Source: Lachnoclostridium sp. An169
Lineage (GTDB): Bacteria > Bacillota > Clostridia > Lachnospirales > Lachnospiraceae
Assembly: GCF_002160525.1 (NCBI RefSeq)
Contig: NZ_NFKT01000031.1
Span: 1-56,711, forward strand
Length of the DNA stretch: 56,711 bases
Reading direction: 5' to 3'
The translations under genes were made by a program, and so were the position numbers. Below, piece after piece: positions 41,640-50,362 of the stretch. A model generated the notes under the pieces. It had not been told where the DNA came from, ran no database searches, and worked only from the letters and a program-made list of their open reading frames with translations. Position 1 is the stretch's first letter. Every line of letters begins with the position of its first letter.

Positions 41640-42082
41640 TGCTAAGTAAAGCAGGCTTTGTGTGGGCTCTGGTAGAAAAAGGACACTTCGGGAAAAAGAA
41701 TAGAAGATTTCCACGTATGCTCTCCCATACAGAAGGAGGTTGACGATAAAACGTCCATAGGTTCTCCTTCATGGAGGGAGAACAGAGTGGATGGAGAGAA
41801 AGCCGGAAATTCGGCCCCGGAAACACCGGGTATATTTTTATAGCGGCCCTGTAATTCAGCTGAGGATTACAGGGCTTTTCCATTCGACAAAAAATGACAT
41901 AAATTATTCGCTTTCTGCAAATTGCAGAAGCGGTCAGCATAGGTGTGCGTCTGTCTGTTGGCAGGCGCCTCTTTTTATATTTAGGGAAGAAGAGCCTCTT
42001 TCTGTTTGGCGTATACGCTGTCGGTCCCCGCCTTCGATTTTGATTTTCAGTTCAATCAAAAAATCAAGATCGGAGGATTACT
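41640..42082. other. non-coding region with several hairpins
   Basis: No supported gene. It contains GCCCTGTAAT/ATTACAGGGC with TTTTC (41846-41879), a GCGTCTG/CAGGCGC hairpin with CCTCTTTTT (about 41942-41977), and a GATTTTGATT/AATCAAAAAATC pair just before the ribosome site of the sigma-like gene. It looks like a long structured leader that may control that gene. Confidence 0.5.
41846..41879 (+). terminator. intrinsic terminator in the leader of the sigma-like gene
   Basis: A perfect 10-bp stem GCCCTGTAAT/ATTACAGGGC with a 10-nt loop, followed by TTTTC. Confidence 0.7.
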
Positions 42083-42505
42083 ATGAGAGAAATAAATCTG
42101 CGGGAATTCTACCCGGAAATATATAAAAAAGATTACGTTGTTTCACTGCCGGACGAGGTTGTGGAAGCCCTGATGGAATTCAGACGGGGAGATACTGCTT
42201 ACCGGATCCGTACATACAGGTATAAAGCATATTTTTCTCTGGATTGTGGCGACAACATTGAAAGGAAGATGCGTCGCCATGCTCCATCTGTTCAGGAAAT
42301 CATAGAGCAGCATATGGAAGAAGAAAAACTCTATGCCGCGCTTAATCAGCTTACTGAAAAACAGAGGAAGAGGGTGTATGCGCATTACATTCTCGGCATA
42401 AAGCAGTCAGACATTGCAAAAATGGAGGGAACTTCGGTAAGTACAGTCTATGAAAGCATCCGGAGAGGACTTCGGCGGCTGGGAAAAATTTTGGAAGAAA
42501 ATTGA
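42083..42505 (+). CDS. sigma-70-like factor of the ICE control region
   Basis: A 140-residue protein. The C-terminal 60 residues form a sigma region 4 helix-turn-helix: ALNQLTEKQRKRVYAHYILG, then IKQSDIAKMEGTSVSTVYES and IRRGLRRL. The N-terminal part has DTAYRIRTYRYKAYFSLDCG, common in sigma-like proteins of Tn916/Tn1549-type elements. It probably drives transcription of excision or transfer genes. GGAGG precedes ATG 42083. Confidence 0.85.
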   Translation: MREINLREFYPEIYKKDYVVSLPDEVVEALMEFRRGDTAYRIRTYRYKAYFSLDCGDNIERKMRRHAPSVQEIIEQHMEEEKLYAALNQLTEKQRKRVYAHYILGIKQSDIAKMEGTSVSTVYESIRRGLRRLGKILEEN

Positions 42506-42561
42506 GAAAAAACCCGAAAATAAACCTCATATTTGTACTGAATAATAGGAGGACAGCCTGT

Positions 42562-42609
42562 ATGGAAATGCCTGACAGTGGACGGATCGTTCAAAGGAAA
42601 ATCTGCTGA
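42562..42609 (+). CDS. possible leader peptide
   Basis: A 15-codon ORF, MEMPDSGRIVQRKIC, 9 nt after AGGAGG (42547-42552). It opens the structured gap between the sigma-like gene and the recombinase region. A translated short ORF followed by hairpins is the layout of an attenuation leader. Coding status is inferred from the ribosome site only. Confidence 0.4.
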   Translation: MEMPDSGRIVQRKIC

Positions 42610-43079
42610 CCATTAGGGCAGTATTCCCGGCTTCCCCGTCGCACCTTGACAACTTCATATACGGTACCACAGGTACGTTACCTGTGCCTTGAGCGAAGAC
42701 AGAGCGTCGCGAAGAAAGACAGTCCACCGGGAGGTGATGGCAGCAGGACAGTCCGAGCGGGCAGCGTGATCTGTCGATCCGGCTTCGGCATGCCGGACGC
42801 GGTGACAGGCACAGGGGATAATGATACTTTCTCACGATCCCTCACAGACTGGAAGGGAAGTTCCTGCAGTGCGCGCAAGTTCCGGCAAAGCGGCGGCACA
42901 GGCGGGGCTATGATGCGGTAAGCTGGCCGCAGCCTGTGGTATCCCTGCTGTCAGGGGGCGTGGCAAAAGTGACAGAGTTTTTGGAGAAGAATATAAGACA
43001 GCTGTGCAGCAGGAAATGGATCAACAGAACCAGATATTCTGCACAGCTGTCTTTTCCTTATATATGGAAGGAGGAGTTA
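42610..43079. other. structured non-coding stretch upstream of the small ICE gene
   Basis: No convincing gene. Visible hairpins include CACAGGTA/TACCTGTG (42668-42686), TCCGGC/GCCGGA (about 42777-42798) and GACAGCTGTGCAG/CTGCACAGCTGTC with TTTT (42997-43055). An open frame at 42646-42921 has no ribosome site. The stretch may be a regulatory RNA or attenuator for integrase-region genes. Confidence 0.45.
42997..43055 (+). terminator. long-stem terminator before the small ICE gene
   Basis: Perfect 13-bp arms GACAGCTGTGCAG and CTGCACAGCTGTC enclose a 29-nt loop, and TTTTCC follows. Confidence 0.65.
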
Positions 43080-43265
43080 ATGGCAGGAAATAATAATATT
43101 GGCGAGATTTCTGGGTTCCAGTTGAGAATCAATGATTCTGCGGTGCTGGTAAGATTCAGCAGAAGCGCAGAACAGGATGTCAGGGCAAAGGTTCGGGATA
43201 TCCTGACAGAAGCCTATGAGGAACGGTTTCAGCAGGGGATCACCGCTTATGCACAGTCGCTATGA
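43080..43265 (+). CDS. small hypothetical protein of the ICE control region
   Basis: A 61-residue protein, MAGNNNIGEISGFQLRINDS onward, with an excellent AAGGAGGAG ribosome site. The sequence suggests a compact beta-alpha protein (AVLVRFSRSAEQDVRAKVRD). I recognise no family. It lies directly before the recombinase promoter, so it may take part in excision control, but nothing in the sequence shows this. Confidence 0.6.
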   Translation: MAGNNNIGEISGFQLRINDSAVLVRFSRSAEQDVRAKVRDILTEAYEERFQQGITAYAQSL

Positions 43266-43302
43266 AACTTACAGAATTGCGCTTGCTTTTTGAGACCGCG
43301 CA

Positions 43303-43331
43303 TTGAAGCGGCGTGCTCTTCGCGGTATAAT
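43303..43331 (+). promoter_or_regulatory. promoter of the serine recombinase
   Basis: TTGAAG (43303-43308) and TATAAT (43326-43331) are 17 nt apart. Downstream, CCGTAC/GTACGG (43412-43425) forms a hairpin that abuts the GGAGG ribosome site and could limit translation. Confidence 0.7.
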
Positions 43332-43435
43332 GAATGTGTCGGGAGAGATATATTCTCCGGCAGGAACCTTGAAAACCGAAAAGAGATCAGGCAACGCAAT
43401 TCCGTACAAATGAAGTGATGTACGGAGGAAGCGTT

Positions 43436-45049
43436 ATGAAATTACAACGGGTTATTTGTCTTTACAGAGTATCTACAAAGAAACAGGTAGACAAGAATGA
43501 GAATGACATTCCGATGCAGAAAACAGCGTGCTGGGATTTCGCCAGCAGCAAGCCGGACTGGACCATTGTAAAAGAGTATTCGGAGAAAGGGATTTCCGGG
43601 TACAAGGTGTCAGCCGATGACAGGGATGCGATCCAGGAATTAAAGGAAGCAGCCCTGAATGACGAGTTTGACATCCTGCTTGTGTTCATGTTTGACCGGA
43701 TCGGCAGGATCGATGACGAGACACCTTTCGTGGTGGAGTGGTTTGCAAAGCACGGGATACAGGTCTGGAGCGTCATGGAAGGACAGCAGAGGTTTGACAG
43801 CCATGTGGACAAGCTGATGAATTATCTGCGGTTCTGGCAGGCATCAGGGGAAAGCGAAAAGACTTCCATGAGGATCAAGAGCAAGATGCAGCAGATGATA
43901 GAAGACGGATTGTATACGGGAGGGCCTGTAAAGTATGGATACCACCTCTCGGACAGCGGGCTGGTAAACCGCAAAGGGATTCCGATCAAAAAGCTGGATA
44001 TCGACGCAGTTGAGAGCGAAGTCATCCATATGATGGACAGCATGACGATCCATAAAGGCTACGGTTCACACAGGCTTTCCAGATATCTTAATGAGAATGG
44101 GTACCGGACGCATACAGGCGCCAGGTTTACGAGTACCGTCGTCAACCGTATCTTAAAGGATCGTTTCTACTGCGGCTATCTGGATGACGGAACATCCACA
44201 GAGGCATTGCAGGCGCTGCGGATCCGCAGTGATGAAACTTATGCACAGATCCTGGAGATCCTGGAACAGCGGAACAACGCGAATGAGGAGAAACGCCACA
44301 TTGCCTTGCGGACGAAAGGTCAGGCAATGCTCTCCGGCAATATTTTCTGCGCACACTGCGGCGGACGTCTGACGACGATCCGGTATCGGGATCATTATAC
44401 AAGAGCAGACGGCTCCGAGTATTCCGTGGATCAGATCAAATATTCGTGCTATCACAAAAGCCGTAAGCTCTGCAAGTGCGATGGCCAGACTACATATCAG
44501 GCGGACCGGGTGGATGAGATCATCCGCCAGATCATCCGTCAGATATTCAGCTGTATGAGCGGAGCGCCGGAAGAAGAAAAATTACAGGCTTTGTTGAAAC
44601 GGCAGATAGCAGGAAATAAGGCGAGACAGACACAGCTTGAACATGAGCTTGGAAAGAGCCGAGAGCAGCTGACAAAGCTACAGCTTGAGATTGCGAAGAC
44701 GCTGACCGGCGAAAGCGTGTACTCGCCGGAAGATCTGACGCAGGTTCTTCGGACTGTGAAAGAGAACATTGCAAATGGTGAGCAGGAGCTTGCAAAGCTC
44801 AGAGAGGAAGAGACGCAGAAGAAACAGAGCATCGATCTGATCACACCTGCTTATAATCAGTTTAAGTCATGGGCGGAAGAATTTGACACCGCAACACTGG
44901 AGCAGAAAAAGATGATCGCGTGCTACCTGTTCAAGCGGATCGAAGTCGGCAGAGGATACCAGATCTCCGTAGAGCTGAATATGACATATCAGCAGTTCTG
45001 TACAGAATGGAATAACGGAGATTTCTGGAAGACCACGGCTGCGGTCTGA
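43436..45049 (+). CDS. large serine recombinase (ICE integrase)
   Basis: A 537-residue site-specific recombinase that would integrate and excise the element. The N-terminal resolvase domain starts LQRVICLYRVSTKKQ (catalytic Ser), with GISGYKVSADDRDAIQELKE and FMFDRIGR. The recombinase domain has GPVKYGYHLSDSGLV and FTSTVVNRILKDRFYCGYL. A zinc ribbon (FCAHCGGRL, then YSCYHKSRKLCKC) precedes a coiled-coil tail. ATG 43436 follows GGAGG. The stop lies about 120 nt from the tRNA-Asn fragment, so the attachment site is probably in between. Confidence 0.93.
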   Translation: MKLQRVICLYRVSTKKQVDKNENDIPMQKTACWDFASSKPDWTIVKEYSEKGISGYKVSADDRDAIQELKEAALNDEFDILLVFMFDRIGRIDDETPFVVEWFAKHGIQVWSVMEGQQRFDSHVDKLMNYLRFWQASGESEKTSMRIKSKMQQMIEDGLYTGGPVKYGYHLSDSGLVNRKGIPIKKLDIDAVESEVIHMMDSMTIHKGYGSHRLSRYLNENGYRTHTGARFTSTVVNRILKDRFYCGYLDDGTSTEALQALRIRSDETYAQILEILEQRNNANEEKRHIALRTKGQAMLSGNIFCAHCGGRLTTIRYRDHYTRADGSEYSVDQIKYSCYHKSRKLCKCDGQTTYQADRVDEIIRQIIRQIFSCMSGAPEEEKLQALLKRQIAGNKARQTQLEHELGKSREQLTKLQLEIAKTLTGESVYSPEDLTQVLRTVKENIANGEQELAKLREEETQKKQSIDLITPAYNQFKSWAEEFDTATLEQKKMIACYLFKRIEVGRGYQISVELNMTYQQFCTEWNNGDFWKTTAAV

Positions 45050-45167
45050 ACAGTGAGAACTCCTAAGATACTATTAACCGACATAACCCGGTATGTAATC
45101 GTAATAATATCCCCCACAGGAACATTCGAGGCGAAAAACGCCGGATACGTTTTCCGGTATGTGACCG
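45050..45167. other. probable right-end attachment region of the ICE
   Basis: This short non-coding DNA follows the integrase and contains CGAGGCG/CGCCTCG inverted repeats (45127-45133, 45166-45172) and a CCGGATACG/CCGGTATG near-repeat. Its right edge meets the tRNA-Asn fragment. The crossover site itself cannot be defined without the left end or an empty site. Confidence 0.45.
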
Positions 45168-45231
45168 CCTCGCGTGGTAGAGCATTCGGCTGTTAACCGA
45201 AGTGTCGTTGGTTCAAGTCCAACAGGGGGAG
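45168..45231 (+). pseudogene. 3' fragment of a tRNA-Asn(GTT) gene
   Basis: The D arm (CTC...GAG), anticodon arm TTCGG-CTGTTAA-CCGAA (anticodon GTT at 45192-45194), T arm GTTGG-TTCAAGT-CCAAC, acceptor 3' strand AGGGGGA and discriminator G are present. The matching acceptor 5' strand (TCCCCCT expected) is absent at the proper distance. This is what is left when an element integrates inside a tRNA gene; the intact copy may be at the other end. Confidence 0.75.
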
Positions 45232-45239
45232 CTTGGAAA

Positions 45240-45283
45240 GGGGCTGTCGCATGAGGAAGTAAATTCCTCATGTGGCATGCCCC
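45240..45283. repeat. folding left end of the IS
   Basis: GGGGC...GCCCC encloses a perfect CATGAGGAA/TTCCTCATG hairpin (45250-45272), and CTCTTTT follows. It can act as a terminator for transcripts from the ICE or tRNA side. Confidence 0.7.
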
Positions 45284-45399
45284 TCTTTTGCTGCTTATTT
45301 CAGAGAAATATCCAGACGATCCGCCTATTTTTGACTTTCTGCTTGAAAAAGCGCAGACCTCCCCTTACCTGTCTGTTTGGCGTTTTGAACCTTCTAAAT

Positions 45400-47028
45400 T
45401 TATGCGCTCTTCTTTAACGCAAACAGGTGTGTCCCTGTTTTTCCGTTTTGGATTTTTTGATGTAGCTTCCTGACATTATGTGCAATCGCCAGCAGAATAC
45501 TTTGTGCTTCTACATTCGCGTTTCCACGGTATCGGAATCTTCGGAAGCCTGTATCCTCTTTCAGATCACCAAAGCTTCCCTCGGACTGGATACTCCGGTT
45601 CACCCGCAGCACAATCCCCTCTTCACTGGTAATCCTCTCCAGGTCTTCCTCACGGTACTGGTTGAACTTCCGGGAAACATACAAATTTTTCGTCCTGTCT
45701 TCGAATGGAACTTTACTGTGGTTCCCTTTGATACATTCTTTTTTGTAGGGACATCCGCTGCAGTCTTCACAACTGTAAATGGTCGTTTCTCTCTCATATC
45801 CTGTCTTTGTTTTTTCTTTCTTTATCTTACTGACTTTCAGGCTTTTCCCGTTGTGGCAGGTGTAGGTGTCCGACTGCGGATCATATTTCATATTTTCTGC
45901 CCTGCCGATGTCGTTTTGATAAGAACGCTTTTTCCCGATCTCATAATTCGCCGGCTTGATAAATGCCTCTTTCTTTTCTTTCTCCAGATAAGCGTAATTC
46001 TCTTCACTTTCATATCCTGCATCCGCCGTAACTCTCTGGTATTTAAAATCATCTACGTATTCTTCCAGATCCTTAAAAAACGGGATCAGTGTTGTAGTAT
46101 CTGTAGGCTGCGGTCCTACGGTAAGCCAGGTGATATATTCTGAATCAACACCATGCGGGATATTATATCCGGCTTTGAGCTGACCGTTCCCCATTGCGTC
46201 TTCTTTCATCCTCATAAAAGTCGCATCATGGTCTGTCTTAGAATAACTGTTCCTGTCTCCACAAACATAAAGTTTCCGGGTATACTCTTTCAGTTTCTCC
46301 AGATATTGCTCCAGTGTTTCAATACTTTTCTGCAATGGGGATTTTCTTTTCCCTGTCCCGTGTACAAACTCGATCCCTTCTTCCTCTTTCAGCCTATACA
46401 GTTTTTTCCTGAGCTTTTTCAGATGCTTTACGGTAACTTTATTCTGATAAACAATCTTCAGGCCATACATTTCCTCGCAGGATTCTACAAAGGCTGCAAG
46501 TTTTTTTAGAAGTTTTTCCAGATTTTTTGTTGTTGCCTTTTTCCAGACAAAGGTGTATTTATTCGCATAAGCCTCGATCTTTGTTCCGTCAATAAAAATG
46601 TCTTCTCCTGAAATCTCCCCAATACTGTAAAGAAACTTTGTAACAGCGGCCAGGATCTTTTTCGAACACAATGCGAAATGCAGGGTATGGAAACGGGCAA
46701 AAGTTGCATGGTCAGGCACAGGCGCGCCTTCCAGCAGAAACATAAAGTTAATATCCCTGCGGCAGTCCTTCTCCATATCGCGGGAAGAAAAATCCCCGTT
46801 CATATAAGCATACAACACAACCTTAAGTATGGTGCGCGGTGACGGATTTTCGGGTATCCTCTGATACGTCGAATATAAGTCAGACAAATCCATCTCCTCC
46901 ACAAACTGACTTAGCAGCCGCACAGAATCGTCTTTCGGTATGATGCAATCAATATTTAATGGAAGTTTTAATTGATAACCGTTTTGATTTAAGGTATAAT
47001 CTTTTTGTAAAATATTTGATTTTTCCAT
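45400..47028 (-). CDS. IS1182 family transposase
   Basis: A 542-residue DDE transposase. The N-terminal domain has LSQFVEEMDLSDLYSTYQRI, PSPRTILKVVLYAYMNG and PVPDHATFARFH. The catalytic core has IFIDGTKIEAYANKYTFVWK, VTADAGYESEENYAYLEK and, towards the end, VNRSIQSEGSFGDLKEDTGF with the final Glu region. A Cys cluster (CEDCSGCPYKKEC) lies before it. The frame is intact, so the IS could be active. Confidence 0.93.
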   Translation of the reverse strand: MEKSNILQKDYTLNQNGYQLKLPLNIDCIIPKDDSVRLLSQFVEEMDLSDLYSTYQRIPENPSPRTILKVVLYAYMNGDFSSRDMEKDCRRDINFMFLLEGAPVPDHATFARFHTLHFALCSKKILAAVTKFLYSIGEISGEDIFIDGTKIEAYANKYTFVWKKATTKNLEKLLKKLAAFVESCEEMYGLKIVYQNKVTVKHLKKLRKKLYRLKEEEGIEFVHGTGKRKSPLQKSIETLEQYLEKLKEYTRKLYVCGDRNSYSKTDHDATFMRMKEDAMGNGQLKAGYNIPHGVDSEYITWLTVGPQPTDTTTLIPFFKDLEEYVDDFKYQRVTADAGYESEENYAYLEKEKKEAFIKPANYEIGKKRSYQNDIGRAENMKYDPQSDTYTCHNGKSLKVSKIKKEKTKTGYERETTIYSCEDCSGCPYKKECIKGNHSKVPFEDRTKNLYVSRKFNQYREEDLERITSEEGIVLRVNRSIQSEGSFGDLKEDTGFRRFRYRGNANVEAQSILLAIAHNVRKLHQKIQNGKTGTHLFALKKSA

Positions 47029-47092
47029 AACTATATTTTACACCTTTTGCCGGGCTTTGTTTAGCCCGGCATTTGGTTTATTAGGAAGAAAA

Positions 47093-47128
47093 GGGGCCAT
47101 CGCACTAATTGCTTAGTGCGACAGCCCC
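47093..47128. terminator. palindromic right end of the IS; terminator for yhgE
   Basis: GGGGC...GCCCC with inner CGCACTAA/TTAGTGCG around TTGC forms one long hairpin. T runs follow on both strands. On the minus strand it lies directly after the yhgE stop and would end that transcript. Confidence 0.75.
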
Positions 47129-47159
47129 TTTTTTGGTCATTATTCAAATGGGATTGAGA

Positions 47160-50100
47160 TTATGCCAGTCCCTTTTCTTCCAGCCAGTCGATGAGAAGCG
47201 GTTGGCTGTTTTTGCGCCGGCGCGACATGTGCTGAAACTGAAGGATCGTAAGTCCGGTAAATACAACGGTCAGCAGGGCGAGCAGAATCACGGAATTCCT
47301 TATATTTCCTCCGCCGCTGATCGTACTTCTGAATGCGTCCACGGTATAGGTAAACGGCAGATAAGCATGGATGTCAGCGACAAATGCCGGTGAGATCTCA
47401 ACCGGATAAGTGCCGGCGGAGCCGGAGAGCTGCACGACCATAAAGATCAGCATGAGAAAACTTCCGACTTTTCCGAGCGTAATATTGAAAAAGTACATGA
47501 CAGATGTAAATGCAACGGCAGTAAGGCAGGCAAACAGTATTGTCTCAGTCATTTTCGCCGGAGTGAAACCATCGATCACATGAAGCAGCCAGATCAGCAT
47601 AAGCCCCTGCAGGACTGCTACCGGATAGAGGACGGACGCTTTGCTGGCCCACCATGCAAGTCCGGATTTCAGTTTCCCGTTGTATCTGGTCAACGGGTAC
47701 ATAAGGCAGAAAGCCAGGCATCCCACCCACAGTCCCACGGACATCATGTACGGCGCCATGGCATGACCGTTATTTTCTACGGTGGTAATCTGTGTCTCAT
47801 CTGTATTTACCGGAGAAGCAAACATATGAATTGTATCTTCGTCTGCGGTTGTAGCGGAGGCCTCCTCTGCGCCTTCGGACAGGCTGTCTGCAAGAACATC
47901 GGCGCCGTCCTGCAACTGAGCCATTCCTTCATCCAGTTCCACAGAACCGTCATAAAGCCGGGAAGCACCGTCACAGAGCTGACCGGCTCCGTCTGCGAGA
48001 AGCGCTGCGCCGTCGTTCAGACGGTCATTGTTTTCGACCAGTAAAGCGGTTCCTTCCGCCAGTACGGCAGTTCCATCAGAAAGCTGACCGGCTCCCGAAC
48101 AGAGCACGCCTGCTCCGTCAGCCAGTTTTGCAGTACCGTCTGTCAGAGCAGAACTGTTGTCTGCAAGTGTGGATATGCCGTCGGTATAAGTACGGATTCC
48201 GCTTCCCAGCGTCTGAATACCGTCGGAGACTGTAAGTCCTCCGGAACGGATGCTGCTGATTCCGCCGGTTACATCGGTTCCGGCTGCGCGGAGGCTGTCC
48301 GCTCCGTCCAGAAGAGCGTCATTGTTGGAAAGGAGAGTATCGAACCCTGTGTTAAGTTCTTTGATTCCTTCGGATGCCGCCGGAAAATTTTCAGTCTGTG
48401 CCTCAAGTTCGGTTAGTGCGTCTGAGACGGCTGCTGTGCCTGCAGACAGCTGACGGGCGTTATTACATAACAGACCGGCGCTTTCGGTCAGGTCCTGAAA
48501 GCTATCCGCGGAGATATCCGGGATGGAGTCAGCGTTCTCTTCCAGTCCGGCAGCAGTATCGTCAAGCCGGCTGGCAGCAGTATCCAGTGCTTCGTCCAGA
48601 GAACTGAGCCCGGAGGCTGCGGTATCGGATATCTGCTGTGCCCTGGCAATATAATCATTTGTCTCAATACCGGAAATCTCCTGAATATTTCCGGCAGAAG
48701 AGTCAAGAGAATCGATTGTCTGTCGAAGTGAAGCGAGGGCGTCCTCCGGAACAGAATCATTTTCAGACAGTTTCTCCCAGACTGCTTCAAGAGAAGAAGC
48801 GGACGATGTTAAGGTATCCTTTGCGCTCTGAAGCTGTCCGTTGGCAGTGCTGATTCTGTCATTTCCATCAGCCGCACAGGATGTTACAAGAGAGATGCTG
48901 CTGTCCGCAGCGGCTGAAACAGAATCCTTTGCAGCACGGATCTGCGAGGCCGTATCTGAGAGAGTGCCGGAGGCGGACCGCAGGGCGCCGGCAGAATCTT
49001 CCAGTATCGGGGAAGCGCTGCTGATGACGGATGCATGTTCCGAAAGTTCCTGCATCCTGATGTACAGGCTGTTAAGATTATCGCTTAAGCCCTCGGCACT
49101 GTTTTTGAGGGAGAGATCTCCTTCAGAGACAGATGCATTAAGCAGGGAGATCGCGGAAGACGCCTGATCCAGATTTTCCAGCGGTTCCAACTGTTCTGCG
49201 CCCTGTGCGAGCTGTTCTGTTCCCTGTGCATAAAGGACAGCATTCCGGGTAAATGTATCGACTGCGCTGACGTACCGGTCTGTGCCGGTCTGCAGGGTAT
49301 CCAGTCCCCGGGTGAGGCTTTGGGCTCCTGTTTCAAGATCCTGCACCCCTGCCAGCAGCTGCGGGGAATTTGCATTTAGTGCAGCCACTCCGCTGGTATA
49401 GGTTTTTACACCATTATTTAATGTATGGATACCGCCGGTCAGTGCGGGCAGAGAGGCAGTAAGGGAGTCGGTTCCTTTTTTTAACTGTGATGCACCGGTG
49501 TTGATCCGGCTGACTCCGTCCGTATATTCCTTCAGCCCTTCCGTCAGAGTGTCAGCTCCATCGGAAAATGTCAGAGTGCTGTCAGTAAGTATACTCAGGT
49601 TTTTCGTAATTGCCATGCTGCCGGCAGAGGCTTTGTCAATCCCGTCTGCTAATTGCAGCGAACCGTCTGCGGCTTCTGAAAGCCCTCTGCCGGCTTGTGC
49701 GATCCGGTCAAAGACGATGGCAGTGTAAGTCTCTGTAACCTGGGCTGCGACTTCATTGCGGATTCGGAGCATTGCAGTTTCGCTCATTTTGGAGGCAATA
49801 TAATTGGTGCCCGGGTTCGTTGCGTATTTCAGCTCCATTTTCCGGGGAGTGTCATCCAAAAGAGTTGCTGCGCTGCGGGAAAAATCTTCCGGAATCGTTA
49901 TTACCATATACCACGTACCGTTTTCCAGACCTTCCCCGGCTTTTTCACTGTCCACAAAATGAAAGTCGAGAGTGTCATTATCTTTCAGTGCCTCTGTCAG
50001 GTCATCTCCTATGCACAGGGTATTGCCTTCGTATTCCACCGGCACGTCTTCATTTACAACCGCAACCGGCAGCTTGTCAAGATTTCCGTATGGATCCCAC

Positions 50101-50210
50101 ATAGATTTCAGAAACAGACCTGCATAAATAAAAGGAATCGCAATAATTGCGATCAGGACAATAAGAAGAATTTTATTTTTCAGCAGGCCTTTCCACTCGT
50201 TTTTGATCAT
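47160..50210 (-). CDS. YhgE/Pip family membrane protein
   Basis: A 1,016-residue protein of the YhgE/Pip (phage infection protein) family. An N-terminal membrane helix (LIVLIAIIAIPFIYAGLFL) precedes an extracellular domain with PVAVVNEDVPVEYEG and TNYIASKMSETAM. A very long central region follows, built of 7-residue LxxG-type repeats such as LADGIDKASAG. Four to five membrane helices at the C-terminus resemble ABC-2 type permeases. Family members affect phage adsorption or export. The upstream TetR gene may regulate it. Confidence 0.9.
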   Translation of the reverse strand: MIKNEWKGLLKNKILLIVLIAIIAIPFIYAGLFLKSMWDPYGNLDKLPVAVVNEDVPVEYEGNTLCIGDDLTEALKDNDTLDFHFVDSEKAGEGLENGTWYMVITIPEDFSRSAATLLDDTPRKMELKYATNPGTNYIASKMSETAMLRIRNEVAAQVTETYTAIVFDRIAQAGRGLSEAADGSLQLADGIDKASAGSMAITKNLSILTDSTLTFSDGADTLTEGLKEYTDGVSRINTGASQLKKGTDSLTASLPALTGGIHTLNNGVKTYTSGVAALNANSPQLLAGVQDLETGAQSLTRGLDTLQTGTDRYVSAVDTFTRNAVLYAQGTEQLAQGAEQLEPLENLDQASSAISLLNASVSEGDLSLKNSAEGLSDNLNSLYIRMQELSEHASVISSASPILEDSAGALRSASGTLSDTASQIRAAKDSVSAAADSSISLVTSCAADGNDRISTANGQLQSAKDTLTSSASSLEAVWEKLSENDSVPEDALASLRQTIDSLDSSAGNIQEISGIETNDYIARAQQISDTAASGLSSLDEALDTAASRLDDTAAGLEENADSIPDISADSFQDLTESAGLLCNNARQLSAGTAAVSDALTELEAQTENFPAASEGIKELNTGFDTLLSNNDALLDGADSLRAAGTDVTGGISSIRSGGLTVSDGIQTLGSGIRTYTDGISTLADNSSALTDGTAKLADGAGVLCSGAGQLSDGTAVLAEGTALLVENNDRLNDGAALLADGAGQLCDGASRLYDGSVELDEGMAQLQDGADVLADSLSEGAEEASATTADEDTIHMFASPVNTDETQITTVENNGHAMAPYMMSVGLWVGCLAFCLMYPLTRYNGKLKSGLAWWASKASVLYPVAVLQGLMLIWLLHVIDGFTPAKMTETILFACLTAVAFTSVMYFFNITLGKVGSFLMLIFMVVQLSGSAGTYPVEISPAFVADIHAYLPFTYTVDAFRSTISGGGNIRNSVILLALLTVVFTGLTILQFQHMSRRRKNSQPLLIDWLEEKGLA

Positions 50211-50270
50211 ATAATCAATCCCTTCTTTCTGGCTGTTTTACTTACAGAAAGATAGCATGACCGGCGGCGG

Positions 50271-50334
50271 TTTCATACAGACATTTGAGGCTTTGTGCCT
50301 GAAAAACAGACAAAGAGCCTAAAATGTCTGAAAC
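50271..50334. promoter_or_regulatory. long dyad between tetR and yhgE
   Basis: TTTCATACAGACATTTGAGG and the facing CCTAAAATGTCTGAAA are imperfect complements, extended by CTTTGT/ACAAAG nearer the centre. No T run follows on the minus strand, so an operator for the TetR protein is more likely than a terminator. That link is inferred. Confidence 0.5.
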
Positions 50335-50362
50335 CTGCTGACAGGAATGTTGTGCGGGAAAA

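Larger units (their letters stand above)
45238..47130. mobile_element. IS1182-family insertion sequence
   Basis: The ends are inverted repeats AAGGGGCTGTCGCA (45238-45251) and TGCGACAGCCCCTT (47117-47130). One transposase gene fills the interior. TTGG borders both sides and is a possible target duplication, though the T tract makes the right edge ambiguous. It lies between the tRNA-Asn fragment and yhgE. Confidence 0.85.

Noticed and set aside
42646..42921. 91-codon frame in the structured region before the recombinase
   Set aside because: No ribosome site, and composition and hairpins favour a non-coding role. It could be revisited if conserved as protein.
45105..45231. A complete tRNA-Asn using TCCCCC at 45110-45115 as acceptor strand
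   Set aside because: About 50 extra bases would lie between acceptor and D arm. No bacterial tRNA has such an insertion there, so only a 3' fragment is called.
45478..46143. 221-codon plus-strand frame
   Set aside because: Antisense to the IS1182 transposase, with no start signal or family match.
47900..49700. Repeats within yhgE as a DNA repeat array
   Set aside because: The repeated motif is the normal periodic structure of YhgE/Pip proteins, and the DNA copies are divergent.
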